Shown here: one piece after another, positions 46,332-58,080 of the stretch | Numbering within the stretch: the stretch's first letter is position 1 | Layout of the letters: the number at the start of each line of letters is the position of its first letter | Source: Cryptomeria japonica | Taxonomy: Eukaryota; Streptophyta; Pinopsida; Cupressales; Cupressaceae | Reading direction: 5' to 3' | NCBI RefSeq assembly: GCF_030272615.1 | Contig: NC_081414.1 | Location: forward strand, 311,104,164-311,168,163 | Length of the DNA stretch: 64,000 nt | Program-made: the position numbers and the translations under genes | The notes under the pieces: generated by a model | Database searches by the model: none | Told to the model about the DNA's origin: nothing | The model's input: only the letters and a program-made list of their open reading frames with translations

Positions 46332-49300
46332 TGTAATGCCCCACCAGGAAACCCCGAAGGGATAAGTCAAAACACAAGAATAGAGTGCAATAATTTATTT
46401 TTTTTAAAGTTACACCACATTAAGATATAACAAGATATCAAAGATTCAGATTACATAGCGGAAGACATCAACTAACACCTAAGAAGTTTCCCAACAAGAT
46501 TACTTAAATTTCACCATTCACTTAACTCACACAATTAATCCAATAAGCTGATTATCTTAATAATGAGATAATTCTTAATCAAGATAATTTCTTTCAGAAG
46601 ATGGAAATATAAATCACAAGCAAAGATCTATTCATAATCTTCATTCAAGTTGTTCATTAAAATATAAGCCATGCATCTAATATTCTAACACACTAGAATT
46701 TAATCATAAACATATGAGATCTTTTCAAGCATACTTAATTTCCTTAACAACAACTGAATATATTCCATTACTCTAAGTTACATTCTTTCATATTCCAATT
46801 TATTGCATTTAAAAGACGATTGCATACATGCATCTACGATAAATCTCATCTAAACCACTTATGCATTCGATCAAAATGGCATTCAAGAAAGAACTGCATA
46901 TAAACATTTAAATTTAATTCCATCTTATCCACTTATACATTCTAACATAAGCTATTCATACATGATAAAGTTGAATAAGGGAAACATGAGAAAATAACAT
47001 CACATAACACCATAATGATCTCGGAGTTCACCCCTAAAGGGCTACATCTCCGGGTCTACTCAACTGCAAGACCCCTTTGATAATTAATAAAGTTAAGAAT
47101 ACAAGAGGTTACACCATTTACAATCTTGCCATCAAGGCGAAATATAAACAATATACAAACGACCACATCGGTCAATTAAAACATAAACGATCCCTGAAAA
47201 GAAAAGGATCCAGCTGAACATAATCAAAGCTAAAACAAAGGTCCAGGAGAGCATCCACAAAACTGAGCCATCACCACCCAAGCTCTAACATGAAACCAAG
47301 TACTCACAAGGGTAAAGACAATAGGGCGACCCACAAAAGTGCTCCTAACAGGACAAAACGACAACACACTAGCGAACGTAGGGACAAGTGTCATCACACA
47401 ACCTGGTATGGTTACCATGGCAAGTCTTCATAGGTCCTGGCCCCATACACTGGGTTACCCTGGCAACCTAATCCGAGCCTCCGGCCCATCCAAGCCTCAT
47501 GTGGACCCACACATCCTCTCGTGAAGACAAGGATGATGGTTTGCCATTTCAGGCCTTCTCACAGCATGTCGAGTCTATGTTAGCACTCGTCCCATGTGTG
47601 AGGCACATTTATCTTACTTAGAGATTACATCCTAATCTACTGATAGGTTATCACTTATTAGACTCACTTTCGATGGGTTACCCAGCAGCCACTTTGGGCG
47701 CGGCCCCCAATCGAAAGCCACTTTCCCATACAACACTAGACTATACTCAGACAAACTCAAAAACCAAGGAATAGACATGGTCAGACGAACGGAGTTTAAA
47801 ATGGAGAAATCCACCATCTGGTCAAACGAGGTGCACTGACAAACGGTACTCTAACTAGAGACCTGATCGACTAAGGTCAACCACGAATCATCATTCGACA
47901 CCCACATAGGGGATATGACCAAATACGACACCACCACAAAACAACAGTCAACTCAGAACCGAGGACTAAACAGGTACCCCAAATCATTCCATACAACATG
48001 GTCCTATTAAACAAAGCACGACTTACCATTACATAAGCAAAAGCGAATACAGAAATTAAACTCGCATAGGTAATATTCAGCAGATACGATCTTTTCCGAA
48101 TTGATCTAAACATTAAAAGTCGATCACGTTTTCTACATGATCTATGTTTCCAAAAATACACTAGTAGGAAATCATCATTGCAAGGTGAATACAATATCAC
48201 AATTTGCAATAGTACCATTGTCTATTTCTCAAACAGAGGAAAAATATAAATTAACCATTCATTTTACTAAATGAGAATATCAGTAACTAAACAATTTTCC
48301 CAAATGATACTTAATTAAATTTCCAAAAGCACATCGTTTAAATGATCAAAATATCCAATGATAAAATATTTCACTTACTTCTCAATTACTCAAATGATAT
48401 GTTCTTGAATATTATTTAACATAATCAATTAGTAAATATATCATATTTCAACAATTTTCCAATAACATAATATTCTATTTTTTTTAAAAGAATACTTCCT
48501 CAATTAGCCAAATACTCAAATTAGCTATTAAGTAAGGTATATATTTGTTAATCCAAGATTAATCAAAATATAACAAATTAATAATCAATTGCGAAATTAA
48601 CAATTCTAGAATTTAATTAGAAAAAGTGCGTTAATCATAAAATGAAATTGAATATTAATTAACGTATATATTCCATTATACAATTAATTAATATCAAATT
48701 TATCATTAATTATAATTATGCCACATTAATCATAATTAAAAACCTAATTAAAAACTTAACATTAAATAATATTAAAATATTATATATATATTTTTTTTTG
48801 AATAAAAAAAATACATAAAAAAAAACATTTTTTAAAAACTAACAAAAAACAATATTTAAATGGGGGCGGCGAAGGCCGGGCCCACCTCCCAACGCGGGGG
48901 TTGGGCGAACCAAACTCCAGCCGCAGGGAAACCCACGCAGGCGGCGCCACTGTGGTGTACGCAAGTTCCGCGGTGCCTTGTGGCCACCGCGAGCTGCAAC
49001 AATACGCGGGGGAGGGGAGGAGGAGGCGGGTGGAGCTCCGCTCCCCGCCCTCCAACCCCAAACACACACTTTTTTTTTTTAATTTCGATTTACCAAAAAA
49101 AATCGATTTCCTTAAATCATAGAAATGGGGTTTTTTTTAATAAACTTCTTTCAAAACAGCAAAACCCCCTTCTTTTTTTTAGAACAGTCTCATAATGAGA
49201 CTTAAAATTATTATTTCCAGAATGATAAGGTTTCTAAAATTTAGAGGAGTTTATTAAATAACCCTCCAAAATCACCAATTTTGGCAAACAGGAAATCATT

Positions 49301-50463
49301 GTTTATACTAAAATACAAGCAATCCCAAACTTGACTAATTTCACTACAATCTCAAATCTTAAGTAGCCAATGGAGAATCTGAAACCAAAATTTCAAGAAC
49401 ATTCAAATCCATTTTTTTTTTTTAAATAATAACTAAATTGATAAGCAGATCCTACCTCAATAAGCATTCCTAGAAGGGATCTGATGGAGAGCCCCAATCT
49501 GCAGCTCTAGGAATCCTTCCCCATCCAAAACCCCCAAATTACATCCAAAAATATTTTTCCAACAAAACATTTTTCCAAAAATATCCATCCTCAAAATTTT
49601 CCAAAAGTCTAGGTTATAAGGAAGAGTTGACCAAAATTTCATTTTTTTGGAATTAAAATTTTTATTTAAAAATAATTCTTTTCCAACTATATCAATAAAT
49701 TGAATTGCTTTTCAATTCAAAATTGATTTTCTCAATTAATTCAATTTAATCTTTCTAATTTAAAAAGCCAACAGAATACAATTAATTCTATTGCAATTAA
49801 ATACAAAACTTTCTTTTTCAACAGCATATACAAAATGCATTTAATATTTAAATTAACTATTTAATTGAACTTACTCCCAATTTAAAACGAGCAATCCAAT
49901 ATCAACGATAATCGCATAACGAAATCATGATTAATCTAGTCCATTAATCTTTAATGCACAAACACATATTTAATCAAATTAAATACTAAGGACTAATTAA
50001 TCAATTTAACCATACACACCAAGCACGCAAACCAAGAAAGTCAACCAGACAGACGGCTCGCAAACCCAAACAAAAAGGGAATACCGATGACGACTGACGA
50101 TGCTCACTTGAGCACGACTATGATTAACTAGGGTCCTACGACCACCTAATCCAACTCTAAGGATTAAAGAGGTACTCTCAAACCTGCAAACCCAGGTGAA
50201 GATGAACCTCGCACTCATGCGGCATTGTACCTAAAATCTCCTGCAACCAAGAGTCATACATGCATACATATATAAACTTAATGAAAGCGTTAGCCCGATA
50301 TTAATACCACGAAATAGGAACACTAAACAACTTGCATACAACTAGCGTGAAAACCACATCAACAGCTATGCATTAAATCAAACATCTGACTATAACATTA
50401 TATTAAGATAAACTGACCAAGATTAAACCGAGATTAGAAATTGATTAGGGCAGGGGTACTACA
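46332..50463. mobile_element. 4.1-kb TG...CA insertion, candidate giant solo LTR
   Basis: It starts TGTAATGCCCCACC and ends GGGGTACTACA. The ends form an imperfect inverted repeat (9 of 11 bases), and GCTAC flanks it on both sides (46327-46331, 50464-50468), the 5-bp duplication typical of LTR elements. Inside I find no primer site, polypurine tract, paired LTRs or element gene, so a solo LTR of an element with very long LTRs is the simplest reading; orientation is unknown. Composition is uneven: AT-rich flanks, a more mixed 47000-48000 and a GC-rich island at 48861-49062. Internal duplication between its two ends was not seen by eye. Confidence 0.6.
48861..49062. promoter_or_regulatory. GC-rich, CpG-retaining island
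   Basis: About 200 bp of roughly 70% GC (GGGGGCGGCGAAGGCCGGGC, CAGGCGGCGCCACTGTGG) sit within sequence below 35% GC. CG dinucleotides are frequent, unlike the CpG-poor surroundings. Overlapping frames in all directions are open only because of composition. It could be a promoter part of the putative LTR, or captured DNA. Confidence 0.4.
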
Positions 50464-51226
50464 GCTACAATGCCCTTGACAAGAGATGGCTGATAAAAAG
50501 AGGTTTTGATCAGTCGCATCTGGATGTTATTGTATTGCAGGAAATGTGACTTAGTAAGCTTGAAGGGGTTATTCTATTATCCAAATGGAAAATGTGGTAG
50601 GGATTTTCTTAAAGGTGCAAGGTGCTTCTGGGGTCCTTGGAATCCTTTATAATTTGAATAAAGTAAAAATTCAGCAGATGATGACTATGAATAACTGGAA
50701 ATTGGTGTAAATGCAAGTTAAGGGTCTTCTAGGAGATTGGTTTTCATTGAATGTATATGGGCCTACTAGTACAATGAGGCAGCCAAAAAATTGGGATTAT
50801 ATTATGGAGATTTTACATAACTTAGATGAGGCTCTGATTGTGCTTTGAGGCAATTTCAACACCACCCTAGAGCTCACTAATAAAAAAGGAGGTGTTGGGC
50901 AGATGGACATTATCCAAAAGGATTTTCAAAGTTTTATTACCAAGAATAGATTGATGGAAATTGCTGCTAAGAATGAGAAGTTCATGTGGACAAGTAGAAG
51001 AGTAGGTTTTTTAAATATTGCTCAGAAACTAGATAGATTTTTTGTGGCTGGTAAATGGGTAGAACGAGCATTCATGTTTGAATCTAATATTGTAACCCTT
51101 TCGAGCTTGGATCATTATCTAGTCTCCCTTAGTATTCAGAAGGATCTAGTTCCCATACAACGTCCATTTATGTTTGAGAATATGTGGCTACATGACATCA
51201 AGGCGTATAATTTTATTGAACACTAG
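50464..51226 (+). pseudogene. LINE F endonuclease, main part
   Basis: It resumes with NALDKRWLIKRGFDQSHLDV and IVLQEM, where the glutamate after VLQ is catalytic in the family. Later come RGNFNTTLEL (usual GDFN, D changed to N), then frame 50903-51226: GQMDIIQKDFQSFITKNRLM, FMWTSRRVGFLNIAQKLDRF and SSLDHYLVSL, where the usual SDH is LDH. Several stops lie at 50550-50850. The protein would nick DNA for target-primed reverse transcription. Confidence 0.7.
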
Positions 51227-51890
51227 TGGACTAATGCCCCATTGGTTATTGGTAAGAAAGCCTTCATCTTCTTTCACAAACTACAATTCTTAAAATCAAA
51301 GATTAAAGAATGGAATCGGGCTCATTTTTAAAACATATTTGAGACCAAGTTGAATTTGGAAGCAAAATTGGATTCCTTGCATATCAAAATCATTGATCGG
51401 GGAGTGTCTAAAATAGGGTTTGCTGAAAAGCAAAGGTTAAATGGAGAATATGCTAAAATTTGAGTAAAGGAGGAGACATATTGGAGTTAAAAATATAGAA
51501 ACTGGTGGCTCAAGGAAGACAACAAAAATACATAATACTTTCACAATTTTTTCAAGGCTAAGTTCTCTATTAATAAGATTCTATCCCTAAAGAATAGTGA
51601 AGGGGTAATTCTTTCGAGTAGGGAGGATATTAATAAAGAGGCTGAAATTTTTTTTAAGTGTTTACTAATTGTTGGGCCTATTTGTAATGATAATTTGGTA
51701 GAATAACTACTGGAGGTTATTCCTAATCTGATATTTGAGTAACAAAATCAACTACTTCTAGAACCAATTTTGGTATTTGAAGTCAATTCAATGATATTTT
51801 CCATGGAGGGTAATTGTGCTCCAAGGCTGAAAGGATTTTCGGCTTTCTTTTTCCAAAAGTTTTGGTGTGATCCATAATGAGCTCTAGGAG

Positions 51891-52640
51891 GTGGTGGTGG
51901 AATCACAATTGGAGGCCTATATTCTCAAGGATTTTAATAATACACTAGAGTCATTGATCCCAAAGAAGTCTAAGACTAACACCTTTGATGACTTTAGACC
52001 AATTTCATTGTGTAACACGATCTATAAAGTCACTATGAAGGTTTTGATTAACATAATGAAGAAAATCCTCACTCAAATTATCTGGGAGGAACATAGTGGG
52101 TTTGTCCCTCAGAGATCTATTGTGGAATAGATTATCATTGCTCACAAAGCCATCCATTCAATCAAGAAAGTTGATAGGAAAAAAATGTTAGTGAAAATAG
52201 ACATCTAAAAAGCTTATGATTAGGCAGACAAAACATTTTTATTGAGAGTGTTGGATAGATTTGGGTTTTGTATAGAATGGTTTACTTGGATAAAGAGTTG
52301 TATCATCATGCCTCAATTCTTAATTTTGGTCAATGGTAATCTACAAGGTTTTTTTCATGCTTCCAAGGGGCTACATCAGGGAGATCTGTTGTCTCCCTTT
52401 TTGTTCATCATTATGGTGGAAGTTCTAGTATGGTTCATTAGCAAGTTGCAATCAATTGGGAAATGAAAAGGGGTGAGAATTACTCTAGGTATGGAGGCTA
52501 CTACACATCAACAATTTGTTGATGACACTCTGGTCTTTGGGGAGTTGACTCTCTGAGAAGCAAGATATATCAAATCAACTCTTGACAAATATTGTTTGGT
52601 CTTTGGGTAGAAGTTTAATTGTCATAAATTTTAAAGGTTT
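51891..52640 (+). pseudogene. LINE F reverse transcriptase
   Basis: Frame 51891-52130 has LESLIPKKSKTNTFDDFRPI followed by SLCNTIYKVTMKVL and EEHSGFVPQRSI. Then KMLVKIDI, a stop, KAYD; then frame 52242-52466 with GFCIEWFTWIKSCI, LVNGNLQGFFHASKGLHQGD and LLSPFLFIIMVEVL. QQFVDDTLVFGE near 52510 is the catalytic DD box. Most breaks are single stops in an otherwise continuous reading, several at former glutamine or tryptophan codons. Confidence 0.8.
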
Positions 52641-53339
52641 TTTTTTAGAACAAAACTAGATAAACAGAGGGAAATGTGTAGGATTCTTGGCATACGTTTA
52701 GGTGGGTGCCCTGGTAGATTTTTGGGTACCCCTTGTTTGCTAGGGCAAGTAAATCAAGACTATGGTAAAAAATTGTTGATAGTTGTTTGGGAAAGTTGGA
52801 AGGTTGTAAAATTCATTGGTTAATGCCCACAGGTAGAATATTAATGCTCAAGTTAGTTATTTCAGCAAACCCCATTGTTTCAATGACTTGTCTTAAGATC
52901 CTTACCAAAATTATTAAACTAGTAGAACAAAAAATGAGAATTTTTTTTTGGAATGGTAAATAGATCAAAATAAAATCCCATTGTTGGAACGGGATAAAGT
53001 GTGTTGACCTAAAGTTGTAGGTGGTGCAAGTCTCAGAAAGTGGAATGTAATGAATGAATCTATGAGTGATAAATTGGACTAGAGCATGTATGAAAATCCT
53101 AATAAAAAATAAGGTAGGGAGCCAAAGTTAGAAACTATCCAGATAGATATATGGAAAATGGAATTGAGATGGAAATGGAAGAACTTAGGAGAGCTTCACT
53201 TGCACCTTGAACTTGTTAACATACAATGATGGAATGTAGGAAAGTTTTAATCACAGGAGAACAAGATAAGGTTATGTGGTGTGGATCTAATATAGGGAAA
53301 TATGCACTTAAAATTGGGTGTAAGCTACTAGAACATTCA

Positions 53340-54401
53340 TTGGAAAAGGAAGGGTGACCACATCAACTATGATGGAATAGATATGTTCTACGAAAAGTGG
53401 GTGCATTTTATTGGTTGGCATTAAGAGGCAAGATTCTTATGGGAGAAAGGCTTTTGAAGTGTGGATTCAATGTGTCCTTCTGGTGTCTTCTGTGTAATTT
53501 AACTGAGGAATCCCTCGATCAACTCCTCCTTAACTGTGACTATACCAATCGGTGTTGGAAGTTTCTCTTAAACAAATTGGATTGGTAGGCCCCACTCCAT
53601 TCTACACTAAAGGAGTTCTTTCAGAGTTGGAACCAAAATGTTAGAAAGTCTGTCTTTTTTAGTATATGGAAGATTGCCCCGTCATCCCTAATTTGGGAAG
53701 TTCGGAAAGAAAGGAATAGACAAGTCTTTAGACACCAAGAATAATTTATAGAGTGAATATTTACATGGATTGGAAGAACAATACCTAAGATTTTAAGTGT
53801 GTTTTCCTCTTCTCAAAATTATTCCAAGTATCCCTTTGACAAATCAAACAAAAAGGTGCGAGAGAAGTGGCCTCTCCTTAAGTTTCAACTTGTTAATGGG
53901 CCTCAATGGGCTAATCCGTCTTCTTACCAGGAGAAAGAGATAGAGTGGAAAAGACCTGATGAAGGATGGATCAAATTTAATTTTGATGGTGCATCACGAG
54001 GGAACTCAAGTCTCTTAGGAGTAGGGTGTGTGGCTCGAGATGAAGTAGGAAACACATTGGCTATAGTAGCACAAAGAATACTGGAGAGAACAAATAATGA
54101 AGCTGAGGGTAATGCGGCGATATTGGCTATTGAAATGGCTAGTATGATGAGAGTTCCCAAGGTCCATTTTGAAGGGGATTCACAAATAATTATTGATGCT
54201 ATATCTAAAGGTGGCACTCCAAGATGGAAAATTAATAAGATTATTAAAATGATAAAAGAAAAAGAAAATTTTTTACGTGAATTTAAATCTCCCCACATTA
54301 AAAGGAGTGGCAATATAGTGGTGTATGTGTTGGTGAAAAGGGAAAGCAACCTAAACAGGATCAATTATGATTTATGGTGGTGCGATCTTCGAGAAATGTA
54401 G
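53340..54401 (+). pseudogene. LINE F zinc-binding domain and RNase H
   Basis: Frame 53397-53588 holds MGERLLKCGFNVSFWCLLCN and LDQLLLNCDYTNRCWKFL, the zinc ligands. After a stop and WEVRKERNRQVFRHQE, frame 53799-54401 (200 codons) has WKRPDEGWIKFNFDGASRGN, ARDEVGNTLAIVAQRI, NNEAEGNAAILAIEMASMM and VHFEGDSQIIIDAIS, with acidic residues of RNase H intact. Near the end IKRSGNIVVYVLVK replaces the usual H.R..N..AD.LA, so the last catalytic D is lost. RNase H as the last domain is typical of one plant LINE group. Confidence 0.8.
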
Positions 54402-55388
54402 AGTGGGGATTTCGTGGTACCAACAATGGAATGACGAGACATGGGGTTCTTTTTGTATTAATTCTACACCAAGACATGAGTTGGAGAAGCATGCGAAGTA
54501 GAATAAATGGAGATGGTTCATTGGATTTTACATATGTTGTAATCTTGTGAGTTCGTGTTTGAGAGACAGAGAGAAATGGAAGCAAATTTCTCACTACGGG
54601 CTACCTAGAAATTGTTGACATTTAGAGGGCATATTTGATGAGCGCATGATAGATTTGTTTATTTTTAATGATCACATGTTGTATCAAATTATTTGGATGG
54701 TTCTAGGTGAGGAGTATATGGAATCAGAATTTGAGTATCAAACCAATATGGATGTTGTGTCCTTATTGATGGCGTGGTGTTTGGTGTTTGAAAACAAAGA
54801 ATTTATCAAATGGATTATGGTTGCAGTGGTGAAGGGTGAATGGTGTGGTGCATGGAGGAGTTTCTGTGGATGGCCACACAAAGTAAGGGTTTCCTTGCCA
54901 TGTAATGGGAGTGGGTTGAAATGAAGGAACATGATCCTCCTCTAGAGTTGTTTCTCTTATGGAAGGTAGGGAGAAACAGGGAGGAAAGGAGTGAAGAGGC
55001 CAAAATTGGGTGGATTTTTTTGAAAGATTAGTTTGCACAATGGGAATAAGTGAGGGCAAAGCAAATGGAATCAATTCTAGCTTTGATTGCAAAAAGATCA
55101 AGTTTTTTGCAAAGGACTACTAGAAGGGGCAACCAAATAACGAGTAGTAAGGCTTTGTGAGTTTCCTACCTACAATTTTTTATCTTTTGTGTTGAAAATG
55201 GTAGTATATGCCCAAATTTTGGTAGCTCACTAGCTTTATTTTTGTTTCTTAGTAGTTTGGGGAAGGGTTTTAGTATGGAACCTCTCATTTTTGTCTATAT
55301 TATGAATTGTACAATGGTTGTAAAGCATATTCATGGCTAAGGGCCAAGTAGCATTTTGATAGGGTGGTTGGGGTACAAAGTAGTCTAT
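54402..55388 (+). other. LINE F 3' region, possible further C-terminal coding
   Basis: About 1 kb follows RNase H. A 92-codon frame (54646-54924) reads FIKWIMVAVVKGEWCGAWRS and FCGWPHKVRVSLPCNGSG; in the RNase H frame, KEHDPPLELFLLWKVGRNRE follows (54921 on). These look like coding remnants, not random sequence, but I recognise no domain. No poly(A) tail was found; the sequence passes into the tandem repeat. Confidence 0.35.
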
Positions 55389-56073
55389 ACAAGCATGGTT
55401 TAATGTGGGTATTTTATTTATATGTAGTCGGAATAATAGTATTAGTATTACAATTGATATGCAACTGATGCAAGGGCATATGGTTGTAAATCTCAGATGA
55501 TGTAATTACTCTTTCATTATCAATTAAATATATAAATGTTTAACCTATATGTGTGTGTGTGTGTACAGGCATGGTTTAATGTGGGTATTTTATTTATATG
55601 TAGTTTGAATAGTAGTATTGGTATTATAGTTGATATGCAACTAATGCTAGGGCATATGGTTGTAAATATCGGATGATGTAATTACTCTTTCGTTATCAAG
55701 TCAATGTGTGTGTTTACGCATGCGTGTGTCTGTGTATGTATAGGCATGGTTTAATGTGGGTATTTTATTTATATGTAGTCTGAATAGTAGTATTGGTATT
55801 ACAGTTGATATGCAACTGATGCAAGGGCATATGGTTGTAAATATCGGATGATGTAATTACTCTTTCATTATCAATTAAATATATAAATCTTTAACCTATA
55901 TATATATAGGTATAGGTATTTTATTTATATGTAGTCTGAATAGTAGTATTGGTATTACAATTGATATGCAACTGATGCAAGGGCATATGGTTGTAAATCT
56001 CGAATGATGTAATTACTCTTTCATTATCAATTTTATATATATATATATATATATATGTAGTCTGAATAGTAGT
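55389..56073 (+). repeat. Four-unit tandem repeat, about 170-176 bp
   Basis: Units begin at about 55389, 55565, 55739 and 55910. Each carries GCATGGTTTAATGTGGGTAT (lost in unit 4), TTTATATGTAGTCTGAATAG, TTGATATGCAACTGATGCAA, GGGCATATGGTTGTAAAT and TGTAATTACTCTTTCATTAT. A TG or TA microsatellite lies at each unit junction. The fourth unit is cut after GTCTGAATAGTAGT by the Gypsy LTR at 56074. Confidence 0.8.
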
Positions 56074-57575
56074 TGTAGACGTATAAAAATGACCATATTC
56101 CTAAATGAATATTTTATGTTCATTTCTCTATTTAATTAAATCCAATTTAATTAAAATACCCGCATTCCTCTATTTAATTAAGTAAATTACTCAATTTATT
56201 TAAATTAAATTCACTATACCATTTAATGAATAAATCATTTTATTCAATTAAATTCCCCCTATCCACTTTTAATTAAATTCAAATTTAATTAAATAGTTAT
56301 CCTAAATTGAATAAATCTAATTTATTTAATTTCCCCAAATTGCAACCAAATTGAATTAAATCATTTAATTCAATTAAATCCTATTATCCCTCCATCCACT
56401 TGCAAAATCCTACATCTCCCACTTGCCTTCCTAAACCCCTTTCTAATCCCTTCTAGACTCTTCTAATCGCTTCTAATTAGCCTAACCCATCTTCTAAACT
56501 TTGTCACATCCCTAAGCAAGGGGAGGTCACTTCTAAAACCCTCAAAGTCTTTGATAACCATTAAAGGCTTCAAACCTTCAACCACTTAATTCCTCAAAGT
56601 CTTTGATAACCATTAAAGGCTTCAAGCCTTCAACCACTTAATTCTCCAAAGTCTTCATAACCATTAATGGTTAACTCAAACCCTCCTACATGGTTAAAGA
56701 ATTTATTTTAACTCAACCTTCATCCAACCCAAGGGTCTCATCAAGCATTTAATGTTTTGACCATGATTATCTCTTAATCATTTGCACAAAGGTTTATCCT
56801 TGGATTAACTCTTAATCCAGTGGGTAATCCTAACTTAAGCTTGACCCTTACCCTCTAGATAACCCTAAGGTCTTCTCAGGCATTTAATGTCTCCAACCCC
56901 TTCTCTCAACCCAACACTATGTTGACACTTGTCACCATTTCATTGGTGCAAATTGCAAACATGGATCCCCAACTTTCAAACTCAACCCTTGATCAACTCT
57001 TTCAATCCTGACCATCCATTGCCCTGTTTTTGCTATAAATAGAGCTCTCATTCCTCCATTTTAAATCATCCCTCAAATTTGTAGTATCACACTTATGCTC
57101 AAATACATTCAAGCTTTCATATCTCATTTTATGCTCATCATTTTAGCCTCTTTTAAATCAGGAACTAGTCTAAATATGCATGTTTAGAATAATTTCTTTA
57201 TCATTTTAGCTCAATCATAGACTAAATATATCATGTTAGGATAGTACTCATACTAACCTTGTCATCTTATCATCTAGTTTATTGCATTTCTAGAATCATG
57301 CATAGCTTAGGATGCATCTCATACTAAAATCTATCAAAGCATCCCTCGTTCTTGCATTTGTCATCCCTAAACCATTTTGCTCAGTGATCTGAGAGCAAAA
57401 AAATTGGTTTGAGGGACATTGTAAGATAGAGAACCATGGGACCAACCTTGGGAAGCTGAGTAATACTTCATTACTCCATAGCTTGCACCAAGAAGTCCTG
57501 TGTGTGTGTGTGGACAAGTATTTTGGAATATATTTTCACATATTGAGTTCTATCTACCCGTTTTTCCCGCATACA
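56074..57575 (+). repeat. Gypsy 5' LTR
   Basis: This 1502-bp LTR starts TGTAGACGTATAAAAATG and ends CCCGCATACA, followed by the primer site. The first third is rich in TTTAATTAAAT; then come CTTCTAGACTCTTCTAATC and a duplicated segment (AAAGTCTTTGATAACCATTA twice, at 56547 and 56598, and again partly at 56648). The TATA box is GCTATAAATAGAGCTCTC at 57032. Related LTRs lie at 7690-8966 and 27763-28890. Confidence 0.75.
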
Positions 57576-57578
57576 TTT

Positions 57579-57595
57579 CTGGTGCCCATCGTCGG
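57579..57595 (+). promoter_or_regulatory. Gypsy primer-binding site
   Basis: CTGGTGCCCATCGTCGGGC starts three bases after the LTR. It resembles the TGGCGCCCACCGTGGGGC type of primer site of plant Tat-lineage Gypsy elements, with several changes. The matching tRNA was not determined. Confidence 0.55.
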
Positions 57596-57659
57596 GCTCG
57601 ACCCCATATATCAAATCGGTTTTTAAAATTAACCACTTTTGCAGGTCCATGGGAAACAT

Positions 57660-58080
57660 TCCCTAGCGCATCCAGTTAACAGTCTAGTGCGTCCTGCCTA
57701 CTGTTTAGCACGTGGGGTCTCTACTCTAGCGCGTAAAGTCCTTTCTTTAGTGCATGAACTCCACTAAATTTTTCCTGTAGGTCTCAGTGCGGAAGAAAAA
57801 TAGAGTAGCGAATCTGAAAAATAGATTGGTGCGTCGGGTCTGTTAGATAGCGCATCGAGTTCACCATCTAGCGCGTCAAGTCCATCATCCAGCGCGTCAA
57901 GTCCATCTTTTAGCACATCAAATCAGTATTTTTCCTACAGGTCTCAGTGCGGGAGAAAAACAGAGCAGTGCTTCCGACGCACAGAGTAGCGCATCCAGAA
58001 AATAGTGTAGCGCATTTAGATATATCTCTAGCAAATCTAGATTATATTGTAGCACGTACAGTCCTTTCTGTAGTGCATCA
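57660..58080 (+). repeat. TAGCGCRT motif series, block 1
   Basis: About 18 copies of TAGCGCGT, TAGCGCAT or one-base variants, all in the same direction, with 15-30 bases between copies. Several are followed by CAAGTCCAT or AAGTCC. Two longer copies of CAGGTCTCAGTGCGG also lie here. The block sits in the leader between primer site and gag. Confidence 0.65.

Larger units (their letters stand above)
42577..55388 (+). mobile_element. LINE F, forward, nearly full length, with two nested insertions
   Basis: In order: ORF1 N-terminus (42600-42946), LINE G insertion (42960-44955), ORF1 DUF4283 part (about 45000-45600) and tail, endonuclease start (46299-46331), a 4.1-kb TG...CA insertion (46332-50463), rest of endonuclease (to 51226), reverse transcriptase (51891-52640), zinc domain (53340-53590), RNase H (53799-54401) and a 1-kb 3' region. 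Without the two insertions it is about 6.7 kb, a normal length for a plant L1-type LINE. Many stops and frameshifts show it is dead. Its own target duplication was not found. Confidence 0.7.

Noticed and set aside
48780-49195. Cluster of proline/glycine/arginine-rich frames on both strands
   Set aside because: Created by the 200-bp GC island; no codon bias, start context or homology.
53924-54364. 146-codon reverse frame
   Set aside because: Antisense shadow of the LINE F RNase H.
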